This document shows, piece after piece, positions 34,201 to 44,056 of a DNA stretch of 64,000 bases. Positions within the stretch are counted from its first letter, which is position 1. The number at the start of each line of letters is the position of its first letter. The position numbers were made by a program, and so were the translations under genes. The notes beneath the pieces are model-generated. The model did no database searches, was not told the DNA's origin, and was given only the letters and a program-made list of their open reading frames with translations. The DNA is from Halichondria panicea (taxonomy: Eukaryota > Porifera > Demospongiae > Suberitida > Halichondriidae): the NCBI RefSeq assembly GCF_963675165.1, contig NC_087382.1:4689963-4753962 (forward strand), in the 5' to 3' direction.

Positions 34201-36313
34201 CATAAAAAGAACTGTTAAACCCTCTACAAAGTTATCAATCTCCTCTTCGCCTGTTCAAGTAATTGTTTGTAACTATTCACAAAGTGATTATAATTCTACA
34301 AGAAAGGGACACACGTATAAAATTAGTGTTATGGCTGTTGACCAAGTTGGAAATCCAATGAATACCACGATTCACAGTTCTGTTATCACTAAGAGTGGTG
34401 TTGGTCGTCTCAAAGAAGGACAGGCTGAACAAACAGTTGGCAATCAGTGCACAGAATTAGAGTACAATGTATTCTCACAAGACAGTTCTGCTCAAGTGGA
34501 ACTCTATGCTGATGGTCCGTGCATCAATTTGGGAATTTCAAGACAACTTATTAATATTTCTTTTCTACCCTGCACATGCTCTATTGGGCTCAAGCCAATT
34601 CAGTCAGATATTGAATGCAAGTGTGACTGTGATCCAGTCTTGCAACAAGATTATCTAATAACACACTGTTCGGAGGAAAATGGAACTATGAAACTGGAAA
34701 GTAACATATGGATAAAAGTCGCAAATACCACCAACGGAAGTGGTTATGTTGTTAGCAATTGTACATTTGACTATTGTGTACAAAAACCAGTCAACATCAA
34801 TCTAAGCAACCCTGACGAACAGTGTGCCTACAATCGAAGTGGTGTCTTGTGTGGAGAATGTAAACCAGGACTCAGTCTTGTGTTGGCTACGTCAAGATGT
34901 GCACAATGCTCTGATGTTTACCTTCTTCTACTAATTCCATTTGCCCTGGCAGGTATATTGCTAGTTGCTTTAATTCTCGTGCTCAACATCACTATAGCAA
35001 CTGGAAATATTCATGGCCTCATTTTTTACGCCAACATAGTAGCTGCTAATAGAGCAATTTTCTTTCCTAGTGTAAACAACTTTTTAACAGTTTTTGTATC
35101 TTGGGTGAATCTTGACCTGGGGATCGAGATATGTTTTTACAATGGAATGAGCTCTCAAGGAAAAGCGCTCATTCAACTTGTCTTCCCCACTTACCTATTT
35201 GTTCTAATGTTTCTTATTATACTTTTGAGCAAGTACTTTGACTCATTTTCAAAGCTCCTCTCCAACAGGAACCCAGTTGCTACCCTAGGCACACTCGTCC
35301 TACTCTCTTATTCTAAATTCTTACGTTTCATTGTTGCAGCACTACAATTCACAGACTTGCATTATCCTGACGGTTCAACCAAAGTTGTTTGGTTGTTTGA
35401 CGGCAATGTGCAATACTTCACTCCCAATCACATCCCTCAGCTTGTTGCTGCTATCATAATCCTCATTGCTGGTGGATTGTTCACTGTAATGCTCTTCTTT
35501 GGACAATGGCTTCCACGCTGTTCCGAGGTTATGATATGGACCAAGAACACATACTACAATGGTTTCATGGACGCATACCATGCTCCATTCACTCCCAAGC
35601 ATCGCTACTGGGTGGGACTGCTCCTCTTTGCTCTGATCACTCATAATCTAGTAGCTGCCATGGATACAGATACTTCTCTCCCTGTTCTATCAGCTGGGTG
35701 TATTGCATTCGGACTGATATCATTGAACAACCGAGTGTATAAAAAGCGCCTTAATGAATATCTAGAAGCATTATTTCTACTTAATCTCGGCATTCTATCT
35801 ATTGGCACTTCCTATGTTGTTGAAACACGACTACAGCAAGAAACACTGACCATTGTTTCAATGTCTATAGCATTCATCCTTTTTGTGACAATTATCAGCT
35901 ACCATTTCCACCACTTCATACTAAACAACACCAAAATATGGCTTAAGATAAAGGAAGCCACAAAGAATTTGAGAACTACTACAGAGAAAAAGAACCAACA
36001 ACCTAAGAACGCCATGGCAATGCATCAGTTCGCAGCCAATGATGACGATGAACAACTTAATAATGCTGAGCAAACAGACATTGTGAATCTACCCCCTTAC
36101 ACAAATGGAGCAGTGGAAGAAGCTGACCCTGATCGCTACATCACTCCTCCCATCATCAGACCAGCCACGAGGCCGGAACAGCTGAGACTCTCTTACATGG
36201 ATGAGCTAGCCCCCCTCACTACAGATGACTACAGACCAGCCCCTCCCCCTCAAAGAGTAAACCGTCGTCCTGTTGTTACGTACACAGAAATCTCCGGGCC
36301 CTGTGCGCAATGA
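31286..36313 (+). CDS. Pmp-like beta-helix repeat, multi-pass membrane receptor-like protein, paralogue 4
   Basis: Intact frame of 1675 residues. The signal peptide has one extra leucine compared with the other copies. About 17 regular coils span residues 210-660. They include a run of three near-identical 27-residue coils (GGAIHVYKGQNVSISNSTL type) and several with cysteine (SDCELTNN, TDCELTSN). An irregular coil region up to about 860 is followed by the Cys-rich module (about 1095-1208; LCGECKPGLS) and the hydrophobic segments (about 1209-1550, DAYHAPFTPKHRYW motif kept). In the tail the PPxY site has become LPPY (VNLPPYTNG), so the classical WW-domain ligand is lost or altered, while VTYTEI is intact. 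Its promoter and upstream spacer are shared with gene 3. Function is unknown; a surface receptor is the likely class. Confidence 0.88.
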   Translation: MLSRNILSWLVLLLTLATVTRSEHYHIVPVDSTDLCNDYQNGTCFTLEQLVQTYLLSGGDNLTLSFLPGDHELTEQFMIRNFSHVHITGQKESTTVVRFHSNGTIRFDGTAALNIERLGFVGANVGERNSRQSVLIDGSNDIYIDSCYFSDFELLNQVEAHNNDVLRITNTQTATIESTLFMNNTGRALHVEADDVHITNSVFTRNNGGAVDIESNNSLINNTEFNNNSAEIGGAVELASGTVVITWCNFTNNKAYLYGGAIYVSSGNSMFISDCTLTNNAADYGGAIYSRSRSMFISDSTLTNNTADYGGAIYARSRNVFISDCELTNNRAKRGGGAIHVYKAKNVSIFNSTLTNNKADGSGGAIHVESGSVSISNCELTKNKANYDGGAIHVGSKSVFITDCELTSNRARRRGGAIHVYKGQNVSISNSTLTNNKANRRGGAIHVYKGQNVSISNSTLTNNKANRRGGAIHVYKGQNVSISNSTLTNNKANGSGGAIHVESGSVSISNCELTKNIADYDGGAIHVGSKSVFITDCELTSNRARRRGGAIHVYKGKNVSISNSTLTNNKAAYGTGGAIRVESGSFLSIFESKLTNNSAKRSGGAIYMQSGNVSISECKLTNNRAKRSGGAIYVRSGNVSISDSTFSGNVSISEHNVGVYEGEAISDSTLTNNYGTVIAVSQSTLIINNTNITNSNGPIYALDSRVEFNGPTILSNNRGVLGGAISLDQSQIYINTEGVIITNNTAISGGGIFLRESTLFVNKPIKIYQNTAHNGGGIYAHSSRVEFEYMLAILQSTTNQSVIAHNIAKNNGGGIHAVSSTIKLTQSYVNIDSNTANANGGGLYLQHGSKLYLRKQTEEYRFGNQLYVKLMIDNNSAQYGGGIFVEDDTQRSACRGRLKKSNAIHTIFAGCFIQTIKLYDISIINPNNKNFLNTFMTNNTATQSGADIYGGLLDRCTANRNAEYHTFFRLDYIKRTVKPSTKLSISSSPVQVIVCNYSQSDYNSTRKGHTYKISVMAVDQVGNPMNTTIHSSVITKSGVGRLKEGQAEQTVGNQCTELEYNVFSQDSSAQVELYADGPCINLGISRQLINISFLPCTCSIGLKPIQSDIECKCDCDPVLQQDYLITHCSEENGTMKLESNIWIKVANTTNGSGYVVSNCTFDYCVQKPVNINLSNPDEQCAYNRSGVLCGECKPGLSLVLATSRCAQCSDVYLLLLIPFALAGILLVALILVLNITIATGNIHGLIFYANIVAANRAIFFPSVNNFLTVFVSWVNLDLGIEICFYNGMSSQGKALIQLVFPTYLFVLMFLIILLSKYFDSFSKLLSNRNPVATLGTLVLLSYSKFLRFIVAALQFTDLHYPDGSTKVVWLFDGNVQYFTPNHIPQLVAAIIILIAGGLFTVMLFFGQWLPRCSEVMIWTKNTYYNGFMDAYHAPFTPKHRYWVGLLLFALITHNLVAAMDTDTSLPVLSAGCIAFGLISLNNRVYKKRLNEYLEALFLLNLGILSIGTSYVVETRLQQETLTIVSMSIAFILFVTIISYHFHHFILNNTKIWLKIKEATKNLRTTTEKKNQQPKNAMAMHQFAANDDDEQLNNAEQTDIVNLPPYTNGAVEEADPDRYITPPIIRPATRPEQLRLSYMDELAPLTTDDYRPAPPPQRVNRRPVVTYTEISGPCAQ
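32528..32763 (+). repeat. Three tandem 81-bp coil units inside gene 4
   Basis: Units start at 32528, 32609 and 32690 with an exact 81-bp period. Each encodes one 27-residue coil, and the copies appear identical up to the end of the third unit, where the linker changes. Larger flanking blocks (about 32400-32527 and 32771-32937) are also duplicated around the triplet. Confidence 0.88.
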
Positions 36314-37228
36314 AGTGTGAACTGATTTTCTTAATTGGTACAATTTTACATGTACAGCTTAAAACAATGTTCGTTTTCACTAGTTAGCTGCATGAATAGT
36401 TATTAGCTGTTGTTGGCAATTTTAGTTTAAAGAGAGATAGGCTTTCTGTATTAACACTGAAAAATGGTTGTGCTACATGTATATATGAATATTTCATTTC
36501 CACAAAATGTTGGCTATCGAAAATTAATACATGTTGCTTTCCCGGTTATAGCTATTTTTACTATTTTGTTCAATTGACGCGTTAGAGAATATTTCAGCTT
36601 TTCTGATTCAGGTCAAACAGTGAAGAATTACTGAACAATGATCTATAGATAGGCCGACCTCTCAAATAGTCAGGACAGGAACAAACTCATTGTATATGTG
36701 ATCTACGAATCTGACATAGCAAATTAAGTTGTCTTTCTGATATATTATTTAAAGCATGCTGGGCAACTATTTTACTAACAATGTTAGTGTTGTGTCTTTT
36801 CCCTTTGGGTAAATTGTAATAATTGTTTCAATGTTTTGCCACTTGAGTTCCATATATTGTTGGTGTTACAGTGGATGGTAACAATCATCCCTATGGCCCA
36901 TAACTGTAATGGGAGCAAAAGTACAGCTACGTAATTAAATTTATGTACACTTATACCACTCAGGACACTTATGTGACAGAGAGTATTACATGTAATTGTG
37001 AATTAATCAAGTAATAAGACAGTAAGTCATGTATGCTTTACTTTTGGTATACTTCAACCATTAATGTTTGAATTGAGCCAAATTGCAGTCTTTTATATAC
37101 ACACTCACAGATGTTGGATTGTTTAATCAAAATCATCCATTGTTTTTTTGATAGTAGAATATTCTATATAGCTCTGACATGTTTTCAGTTAGTGGCCCAT
37201 TAGCAGATTCCCTTAGCATGGACATAAT
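36314..37228. repeat. Truncated third copy of the array spacer
   Basis: The sequence follows spacer copies A and B from the gene 4 stop through the phrase agattcccttagcatggaca, then diverges abruptly after about 37225. It is more diverged and has more indels than A versus B. This marks the right boundary of the duplicated block. Confidence 0.7.
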
Positions 37229-38534
37229 AATAACCTTTGTTGCATTGCTGCATGACTCAAGTTGAGTGTATTCACACTCCTGTCCAACAAAATTAATAAT
37301 GATAATGAGTGTCTCTCATAAAAGCAGTGATTTGACAGTTTGGGTGGGAGGTCGGAAACTTCGCGTATTTAAATGCGGCCTGGAATCGAGGCAAAGCAAA
37401 ACTGGGGCAAAGTGACCTTTTGAGACCTGAGCCTAACATTCTCTATATCGAATACAGTTTTATATGTGATACACTGAATGAGACATTGTGGTTTCTGTAT
37501 AGTAAATATACTAGTCTAAGACAGCAATATGCATGCAGTTACTAATTGTAATTCCAGCCACGTAACCCACCACCCACCTATAGAAATCTCACTGAATAAT
37601 TCCCTCTCTTCCGCAGATCATGCAGCACATGATTCCAGCACAATGCAAATAGCTACAAATTTTTGGGGTATCAATCTGCAAGTATATAGGTGCTGGTTTC
37701 TATATGCAACAAATTAGTATTAGTTATTACATGGCAATTCGTGCCACAAGCAGTTTATTGGCCCTTGTACCAGATAATGATATCCGGCCCTTGACCACAA
37801 TCCTTGACCACAAATAATGATAATGAGTGTCTCTCATAAAAGCAGTGGTCGGAAACTTCACCTAAAGGTCAACTTTCTGTATGTGCCCACTCTGTCCCAC
37901 AAGTAATGAGAATGCTGCTTGATCCCAGGCCGCTCTTCCTTGAAGAGTGGGCCTGGCATCGAGTGCTTGCGCATGCACTAACCATTAGCCAGATACCGGC
38001 TAATACAGGATAACAATGTTTATGTTCAGAAAACAATTACGTCACAGCAAACGGAAGTGGATTAAAGGAAGTAGATAGAAAGTGTGAAGGTTTCTAGCCC
38101 ATCTAATAGCGTTCTGATAGCTACCCCATAGACTGCTATGCTAAAAAGACTGCAACAGTGTGGCACAGTCAGCTTTACCGTATCCCTCGTGCAGCTACAC
38201 CTCGAGGCATAATTATTCATTGACAGGAATGTAAAATGCTGTACACAACATCTACGTTGTAGATCTATTATTAGGCTTCTATAAATCCTTGGATCATTCA
38301 TCAAGCAGTCAGATAGACTTTTGTTCTATTACGCTAGCTCCTCTCCTATAACGACTGTGTGAAAATAATAATTATGACTTGTAGTAACATTATTTGCTTG
38401 TTTTTGACCTCTGAGATCAAAGGAATAGCAGTGATGGCATATTATAGGGCAAAGTGACCTTTTTGGGACCTGAGTCACAATTTTTTTGTGTCTTCTGAGC
38501 CTTGTATAGTAGATAATGATCTCGGGACTAAAGG
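37229..38534. other. Non-coding region with short dispersed repeats
   Basis: No gene is recognised. The phrase aataatgataatgagtgtct followed by cataaaagcagtg occurs at about 37300-37330 and again at 37815-37848, each followed by ggtcggaaacttc. The phrase ggcccttgaccacaat occurs at 37788 and again at 38951. A segment near 38165-38212 matches, in inverse orientation, one at about 53000-53045. Confidence 0.5.
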
Positions 38535-38944
38535 TAGGCCCTGGTAAATTATGCTCCTTTTTCTGCCTATTATGCTTTTGAGCAGTGCCCCAAATTCAGC
38601 CTATTATGCTCGCCGAAACAACCCATTATGCTCCATATTGACGTCATAAATAATCTTTTTTCAGCAGTAGTAACAACTCTTGTTGTATTGTACATTTCAA
38701 TACGACAAGAGATAACTTCATTTGTAACATAACTGAAGACAGAAGATTCTTCTAGATGTAAAAGAGGCATTTAAAAGAGAAAAAACACGTTCAGCAGCAG
38801 CAGAGGAGTGAGAGGACGGACCGTTGCATTTGCACCAAACTGACCAAATTCAAAATTTTAACCCTATTATGCCCCAATTATGCCAGCATAATGACCTAAC
38901 CTATTATGCCCCATATTATGCCGGCATAATTTGCCAGGGCCTAA
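38535..38944. mobile_element. MITE-like element rich in ATTATGC motifs
   Basis: The left end TAGGCCCTGGTAAATTATGC and right end (on the other strand) TAGGCCCTGGCAAATTATGC form near-perfect terminal inverted repeats; the outer TA may be the target duplication. The interior repeats ATTATGC or its complement about ten times. There is no coding potential. The size (about 410 bp), terminal repeats and lack of an ORF fit a non-autonomous DNA transposon. Confidence 0.65.
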
Positions 38945-38971
38945 CTAAAGGCCCTTGACCACAATCTACTA

Positions 38972-39252
38972 CAGTAGAACCTCGATTATCCGGCCCTCCA
39001 TTATCCGGAACCTCGATTATCCGGCTTGGCAGTTTTCTTGTTATCAGATTAGAAAATGGGCGTGTCCCTCAAACGCGCATGCGCGTTGCAGCTGTTACCA
39101 TGGAGACATGCCTGCTTATCTTCTGCGCATGCGCAGACAACCATGTGGCACTGCTGTCAATAAAGTGGGTGTTTATCTATTCGATTATCCGGCATATTCA
39201 CTTATCCGGCCTGCTTCTGGAACCAAGGTGTCCAGATAATCGAGGTTCTACT
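38972..39252. mobile_element. Pogo/Tigger-like MITE
   Basis: The left end CAGTAGAACCTCGATTATCC and the right end gataatcgaggttctact are inverted, with 18 bp perfect. A TA precedes the left end. ttatccgg occurs several times internally. The terminal sequence style (CAGTaGAACCTCgaTTATCCGG) is typical of pogo-type Tc1/mariner non-autonomous elements; that assignment rests on general knowledge. A 94-codon ORF across it is not considered a gene. Confidence 0.65.
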
Positions 39253-39695
39253 CCATAACTAACTTTTGACCTCTGAGATCAAAGGAAACTGTGCACACAT
39301 GGGATACACTGGCTCAGTAGTGCCTTTGCCCTGGGCCTAAGTCACTACTGAGCTATTATATCCCATGTGGCACTATGGCATGTGTCACAACTATTACCTT
39401 AAGCAAACTTAGCGAATTTAAAGCAAAACATGGCGAGAGGCATTAGCACAGCGCAAGCTTGAACTCGTTTGAACAGTTCCAGAATTTGGGAAACAAAATT
39501 AATTCAAAATGACATAAAACTTACAAAATTGACATCAGCTAATAATGCACAAAAAACACTCTCACACTATATACCTAGCTGAACTACAACAGCATAAATT
39601 ATGCATAATAATTAATACTCTGAAAACAGTTGCATGAAATTCCCTATAACAATCTGACTAGCTATACACCTAACAGTCATTAAGTTCAGCCCACC
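39253..39695. other. Spacer downstream of Arp3
   Basis: This region holds the Arp3 3'UTR (minus strand) and intergenic sequence. No gene is recognised. No clear canonical polyadenylation signal was found by eye on the minus strand within the first few hundred bases. Confidence 0.4.
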
Positions 39696-42600
39696 CTAGG
39701 ACATGGTTCCAAACACGGGGTTGTGACGACAGATGCTGGGTCCGTGCTCATCGTAATCTTTCTTTGTGTGGCATACCTCGTAGAACTCGGGCTGGAGGGG
39801 GAGGGGGGGGTTAGTCAAGACATGTACCATAACTGCTCTAATAGATACGTGTAGTAACTAACTATTAAAGCCTATAACTACACTGTACAGCTACTATAAA
39901 TAACTACCCCCTGCATAAGGTAAGTAGCTCACTCAAAATTAACTCTTCTATAGCGAATGAGATTTGAGGGAAATGTATTGGAATGGGACCTTCGAAACTC
40001 CAATACGTGTGATATGGGAACGGTACAGTATATACATGTAGCACATTACATAGTAAGAGGTAGTGTACTACATGCATGACTCACTGTGCTGGCCAACATG
40101 GATCCTCCAAACCAGACAGCGTAGCGCTGCATGTGATGGGTGATCACTGCCACGTCAATGGGCTTGGGCTGGAGGGGTTAAAATAGCACATGTCACAGGA
40201 AAGCACATACAGTATATGTGAACTACAGTATGGGTATACTACTGCACTGCACTAAGCAACAGAGTAATGCAATGTTCTGTACATTTATTTAACACTTGCA
40301 GGTCAGGTACACATGTACAGGAAGCTTCACAATGGATTTGTTAATAGCTTTCCAGCTCAGGCAATTATATCTAAAAAAGAGCCACCTTTTTATACGTAGT
40401 TGTAAGAAGTTTATGATAGGTAAAGATCATGTGACAAGTATTCTCAAATTAACACTGAGCTACCCCTAACCTTCAGTTTTCCTCCACTGAGCTCAAAGCT
40501 GAGTTGTAGTCGAGCCTCCACTGTTCTCTTGAGATCTCTTTGTAGTCGACGCCCAAAGTCACGGAACATGGTTGACCCTCCAGACAGTACTATGTTCTGT
40601 GTGTGTGCATTTGTGTCAGTAACTAAGTAAAAAACATGAGATATAATATGGAGATTTTTAAAGTGAGGCTCAACTTTACTAAATTTGTTTACACATACAG
40701 CATTATAGGCACATGTACACATGTGTAATGTATACGTGTACAATACTGTAAAAACAGCAACACACATCCGAAGTTAAGCCCCACCCACCTTGTAGAGAGG
40801 ACGTCTGACGTCAATGGGGCAGTGCTGAATGACAGTGTCCACCACCTCTGAGATGGGTGTGGTGAAGTCAGGGTTTGAGAACTCGGGGTGGAAGAAAATC
40901 TCTGGCCCAAGAAACCTCTCGTAACCGACATCCACTGAGAAGGGCTGTGTGTGCAAAGAGGTATTTGTAGCGAATGATACACTTTGCTTGCTAATATTGA
41001 TCAGGACTACATTGCAAAAGAGAATTTGTAGCTCCTTACCACATAAATTACACAAATGCAGTAGCAGTGATTTGAAATATTTCGAGACTACATTGCAAAA
41101 GAGAATTTGCAGCTCCTTACCACACCTAAAATACACAATGCATACTACATATAATTATATTGTACATTGTACACCTACATGTAGGCACACTAATTCCATC
41201 GCAATGCAGCTAAAGTCTCCACCCCCACCCCCACCCCCCACCACACCCACACTTACTTTCTTAGTGATAGTGTTGACTCCATCGTACACCTTGAACCACT
41301 TGGACACCTCATTGTCATATTTGTTAAACTCTTTGGCAACGTCGGGACAGATGTATCCGAAACGCTCTTTGATCTGTTTGGCTGTCTCCAAGCTCTGCTC
41401 TGGGGGGATACCCGACTCCCGCTCTCTCAACAGCTGTTGGATGAAGTACGTGATGTCTCGACCAGCGATAGGGATGTGCTTGATACAGCTGCCAATGACA
41501 TAGCCCTCAGCCTGGGTGAGATCAATGGTGTTATTTATGTGATGAAACTCATACGTACATTGTACTGTATATGACACCGTCTACTTTTGACAGCCTATAA
41601 GTAGAGGCTGCAATTTTCTTGTCAACAAGAGGCTAAGTCGCCCTATACATGTAAGCGTAATACAGCCAGGCCCCCAAAATCTCCATAGAACGTGTTTCAA
41701 ACAGGCCACTATAATTATTACAACCACTGCTGGGGTAACTGCTACATGTACAAAAAAGACGTGTATAAGTAGAAACAAATGAAATAGTCACCATGAGTGA
41801 ATTCAATCAGCCACAATCCTATTATTTACTTACATTGTAACCTCCTTTACCATCCATTGTACATGTATGTGTATTATATGCTCATCAAAATGGACGAAAA
41901 GCTACAAAAAATAGAAATAGGTGGCCTAGTTTACATAGAGGCAACATGTTTGGGATAGACACATGCTGGAATGAACACAGCACTTTACATAGTTTGCAGA
42001 TACACACATGACTTCAATATATACGAAACACAACCATGCTCCCTCCAGTGAGCACAGAACCTTGCAAACACATACCACAAAAGAGCTACGTATAATCCAG
42101 TAGTCCTACATGTACAAGCATGCTTTGCACATCAAAGTGATGCCTGTATGTCTATTGTGGTCATTTTATATACACACAGGTTAATAGGCACTGAAGTTTC
42201 CATAGCAACGTGACAGGCCAACTCTTTACAGCTAGTTTAAAAACTTACCACTGGAATGACGTGAGTAACTCCATCCCCAGAGTCGATAACTGTTCCTGTT
42301 AGAGTTCTCTCACCCACCTGACGTGAGGTCCACGAGGCAGCCAACGCCAGAACAGCCTGTGAGGGTGTGAGGGTGTGTTTGTGTAGGGTATTTGCCAGAG
42401 TATATGCACAGGAACATTCAATACAAACATGTGAGCATCACACTTTATATGTGTACAAGAAACGACACAATTCAAACTAATGGATATCATAACCTGCTCT
42501 GGCAACCACTACAATGACTAGTAGGGTACCTATTAGGATACCTACATGTAGCGTAAACATTCATGAACATACAAGTATGTAGTATACACTAAATTGAAAA

Positions 42601-43000
42601 TGAACACAATCAGCCTACACAAATATCACAACCATGAGGTGGACAATGAAAACACACATCACATCAGTTTCGAAAAACACTAGCAACCACACATATAATT
42701 ATAGTAACCAATCACATGACAGTCACGCCCACCTGTACGGCAATATACAATCCAGGGACATTGAAGGTCTCAAACATAATCTCGGCCGTGTATTCGCGAT
42801 TCTCTGGTGTATTTAGCGGAGGCTCTGTGAGCAAGAAATAGTGATCCTCTGGTTCGGCACGGAGGTACTTGAAGATGCACTGCTCCCAGAATCGCTCCAT
42901 GAGATCCCAATCCTCTACCACACCGTGACGAATCGGGTACTTGGAGGCGTAACTGGGCCTGTCAGCCTCGTCACCAATGTAGAAATCTGTAGGTGTGTGT

Positions 43001-43053
<53 letters not shown>

Positions 43054-43528
43054 TAGATTGCCATCAAAACAGACCACGTGATAAGGACCTGCTACAGAAT
43101 ACGCAATTTTTGACAGAATTGATGTTCCAAATGTCAATTACCGCCATTCAAAGCTACTTAACTACTGCTGTAGCTACTTATTTTTCCACAAAACCAAACT
43201 CTCGAAGCTTTACTGGACTCTGGGGTTTTGCTTGGCTAACGGATCAAGTTGTTTGTATCCTTTCACTTGGAGGCTGGGTTCTATTTTTTTTAAGATGTTT
43301 TTTTTCAATTTCTTTCACCTTGTGATAGAGAATCCTAGAATACACAGAAACTTAGATGCTCCAAACGTTAGTTACGGCCATTCAAAGTAAGTTAGTGAAA
43401 CACACTCAAGTCTATATTTGTTTACATGTATAGATATTCAATTGCTCTCTCACCCAAATCGTCCACTCCCTTGCCCATTCTCCTCTGAGCCTGGTCACCA
43501 ACATGAGCCGACTCCTTGATGGCAATGG

Positions 43529-43591
<63 letters not shown>

Positions 43592-44024
43592 CACGCGCGC
43601 GTGGGAGCAAGTTAACCATTAAAGCTACCCCAGTGGTAAAGAAGAGTTCAGTAAATGTGTGAATCTCTCCAAATTATATATCTCCAATTAGAATGAGGGG
43701 GAGGAGAGGGGTTAACAAATAACACCTTCAATGGCAATAACTAATACACAGCAGCTTAGGCAGGATGGATTCTAATGATGTCACTGGTCTTATGCAAAAG
43801 GCCTTAAAAGGGAAAAACTAACGATCAACAATCACATTAGCAACACACACACAAAGAAGGGGATACATTACTGGCAGCTAATAGAGTTATCCAAAAGAAC
43901 CACAACTCAAGTAAAACACACCTTAACATAATAACGATACTTATATCTAAACCCAAAATAAAAAAGACTAACACTCCTTTAAGGAATAGGATATCTCTAC
44001 CCCGAGCTCATAGGCATGGTGTAC

Positions 44025-44056
<32 letters not shown>

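Noticed and set aside
4892-36313. Bacterial (Chlamydia-like) contamination or recent horizontal transfer
   Set aside because: The similarity is restricted to the short repeat motif. The genes have a eukaryotic-type membrane module and leader introns, and they sit next to spliced metazoan Arp3, so a bacterial origin of this DNA is not supported.
38955-39239. 94-codon plus-strand ORF
   Set aside because: It coincides with the pogo-like MITE, including its terminal repeats, and is low-complexity by composition.
42993-43619. ORFs with long Cys-Val or His-Thr runs at GT/CA microsatellites (also near 54.9-55.1 kb)
   Set aside because: They are translation of dinucleotide repeats in Arp3 and SH3-gene introns.
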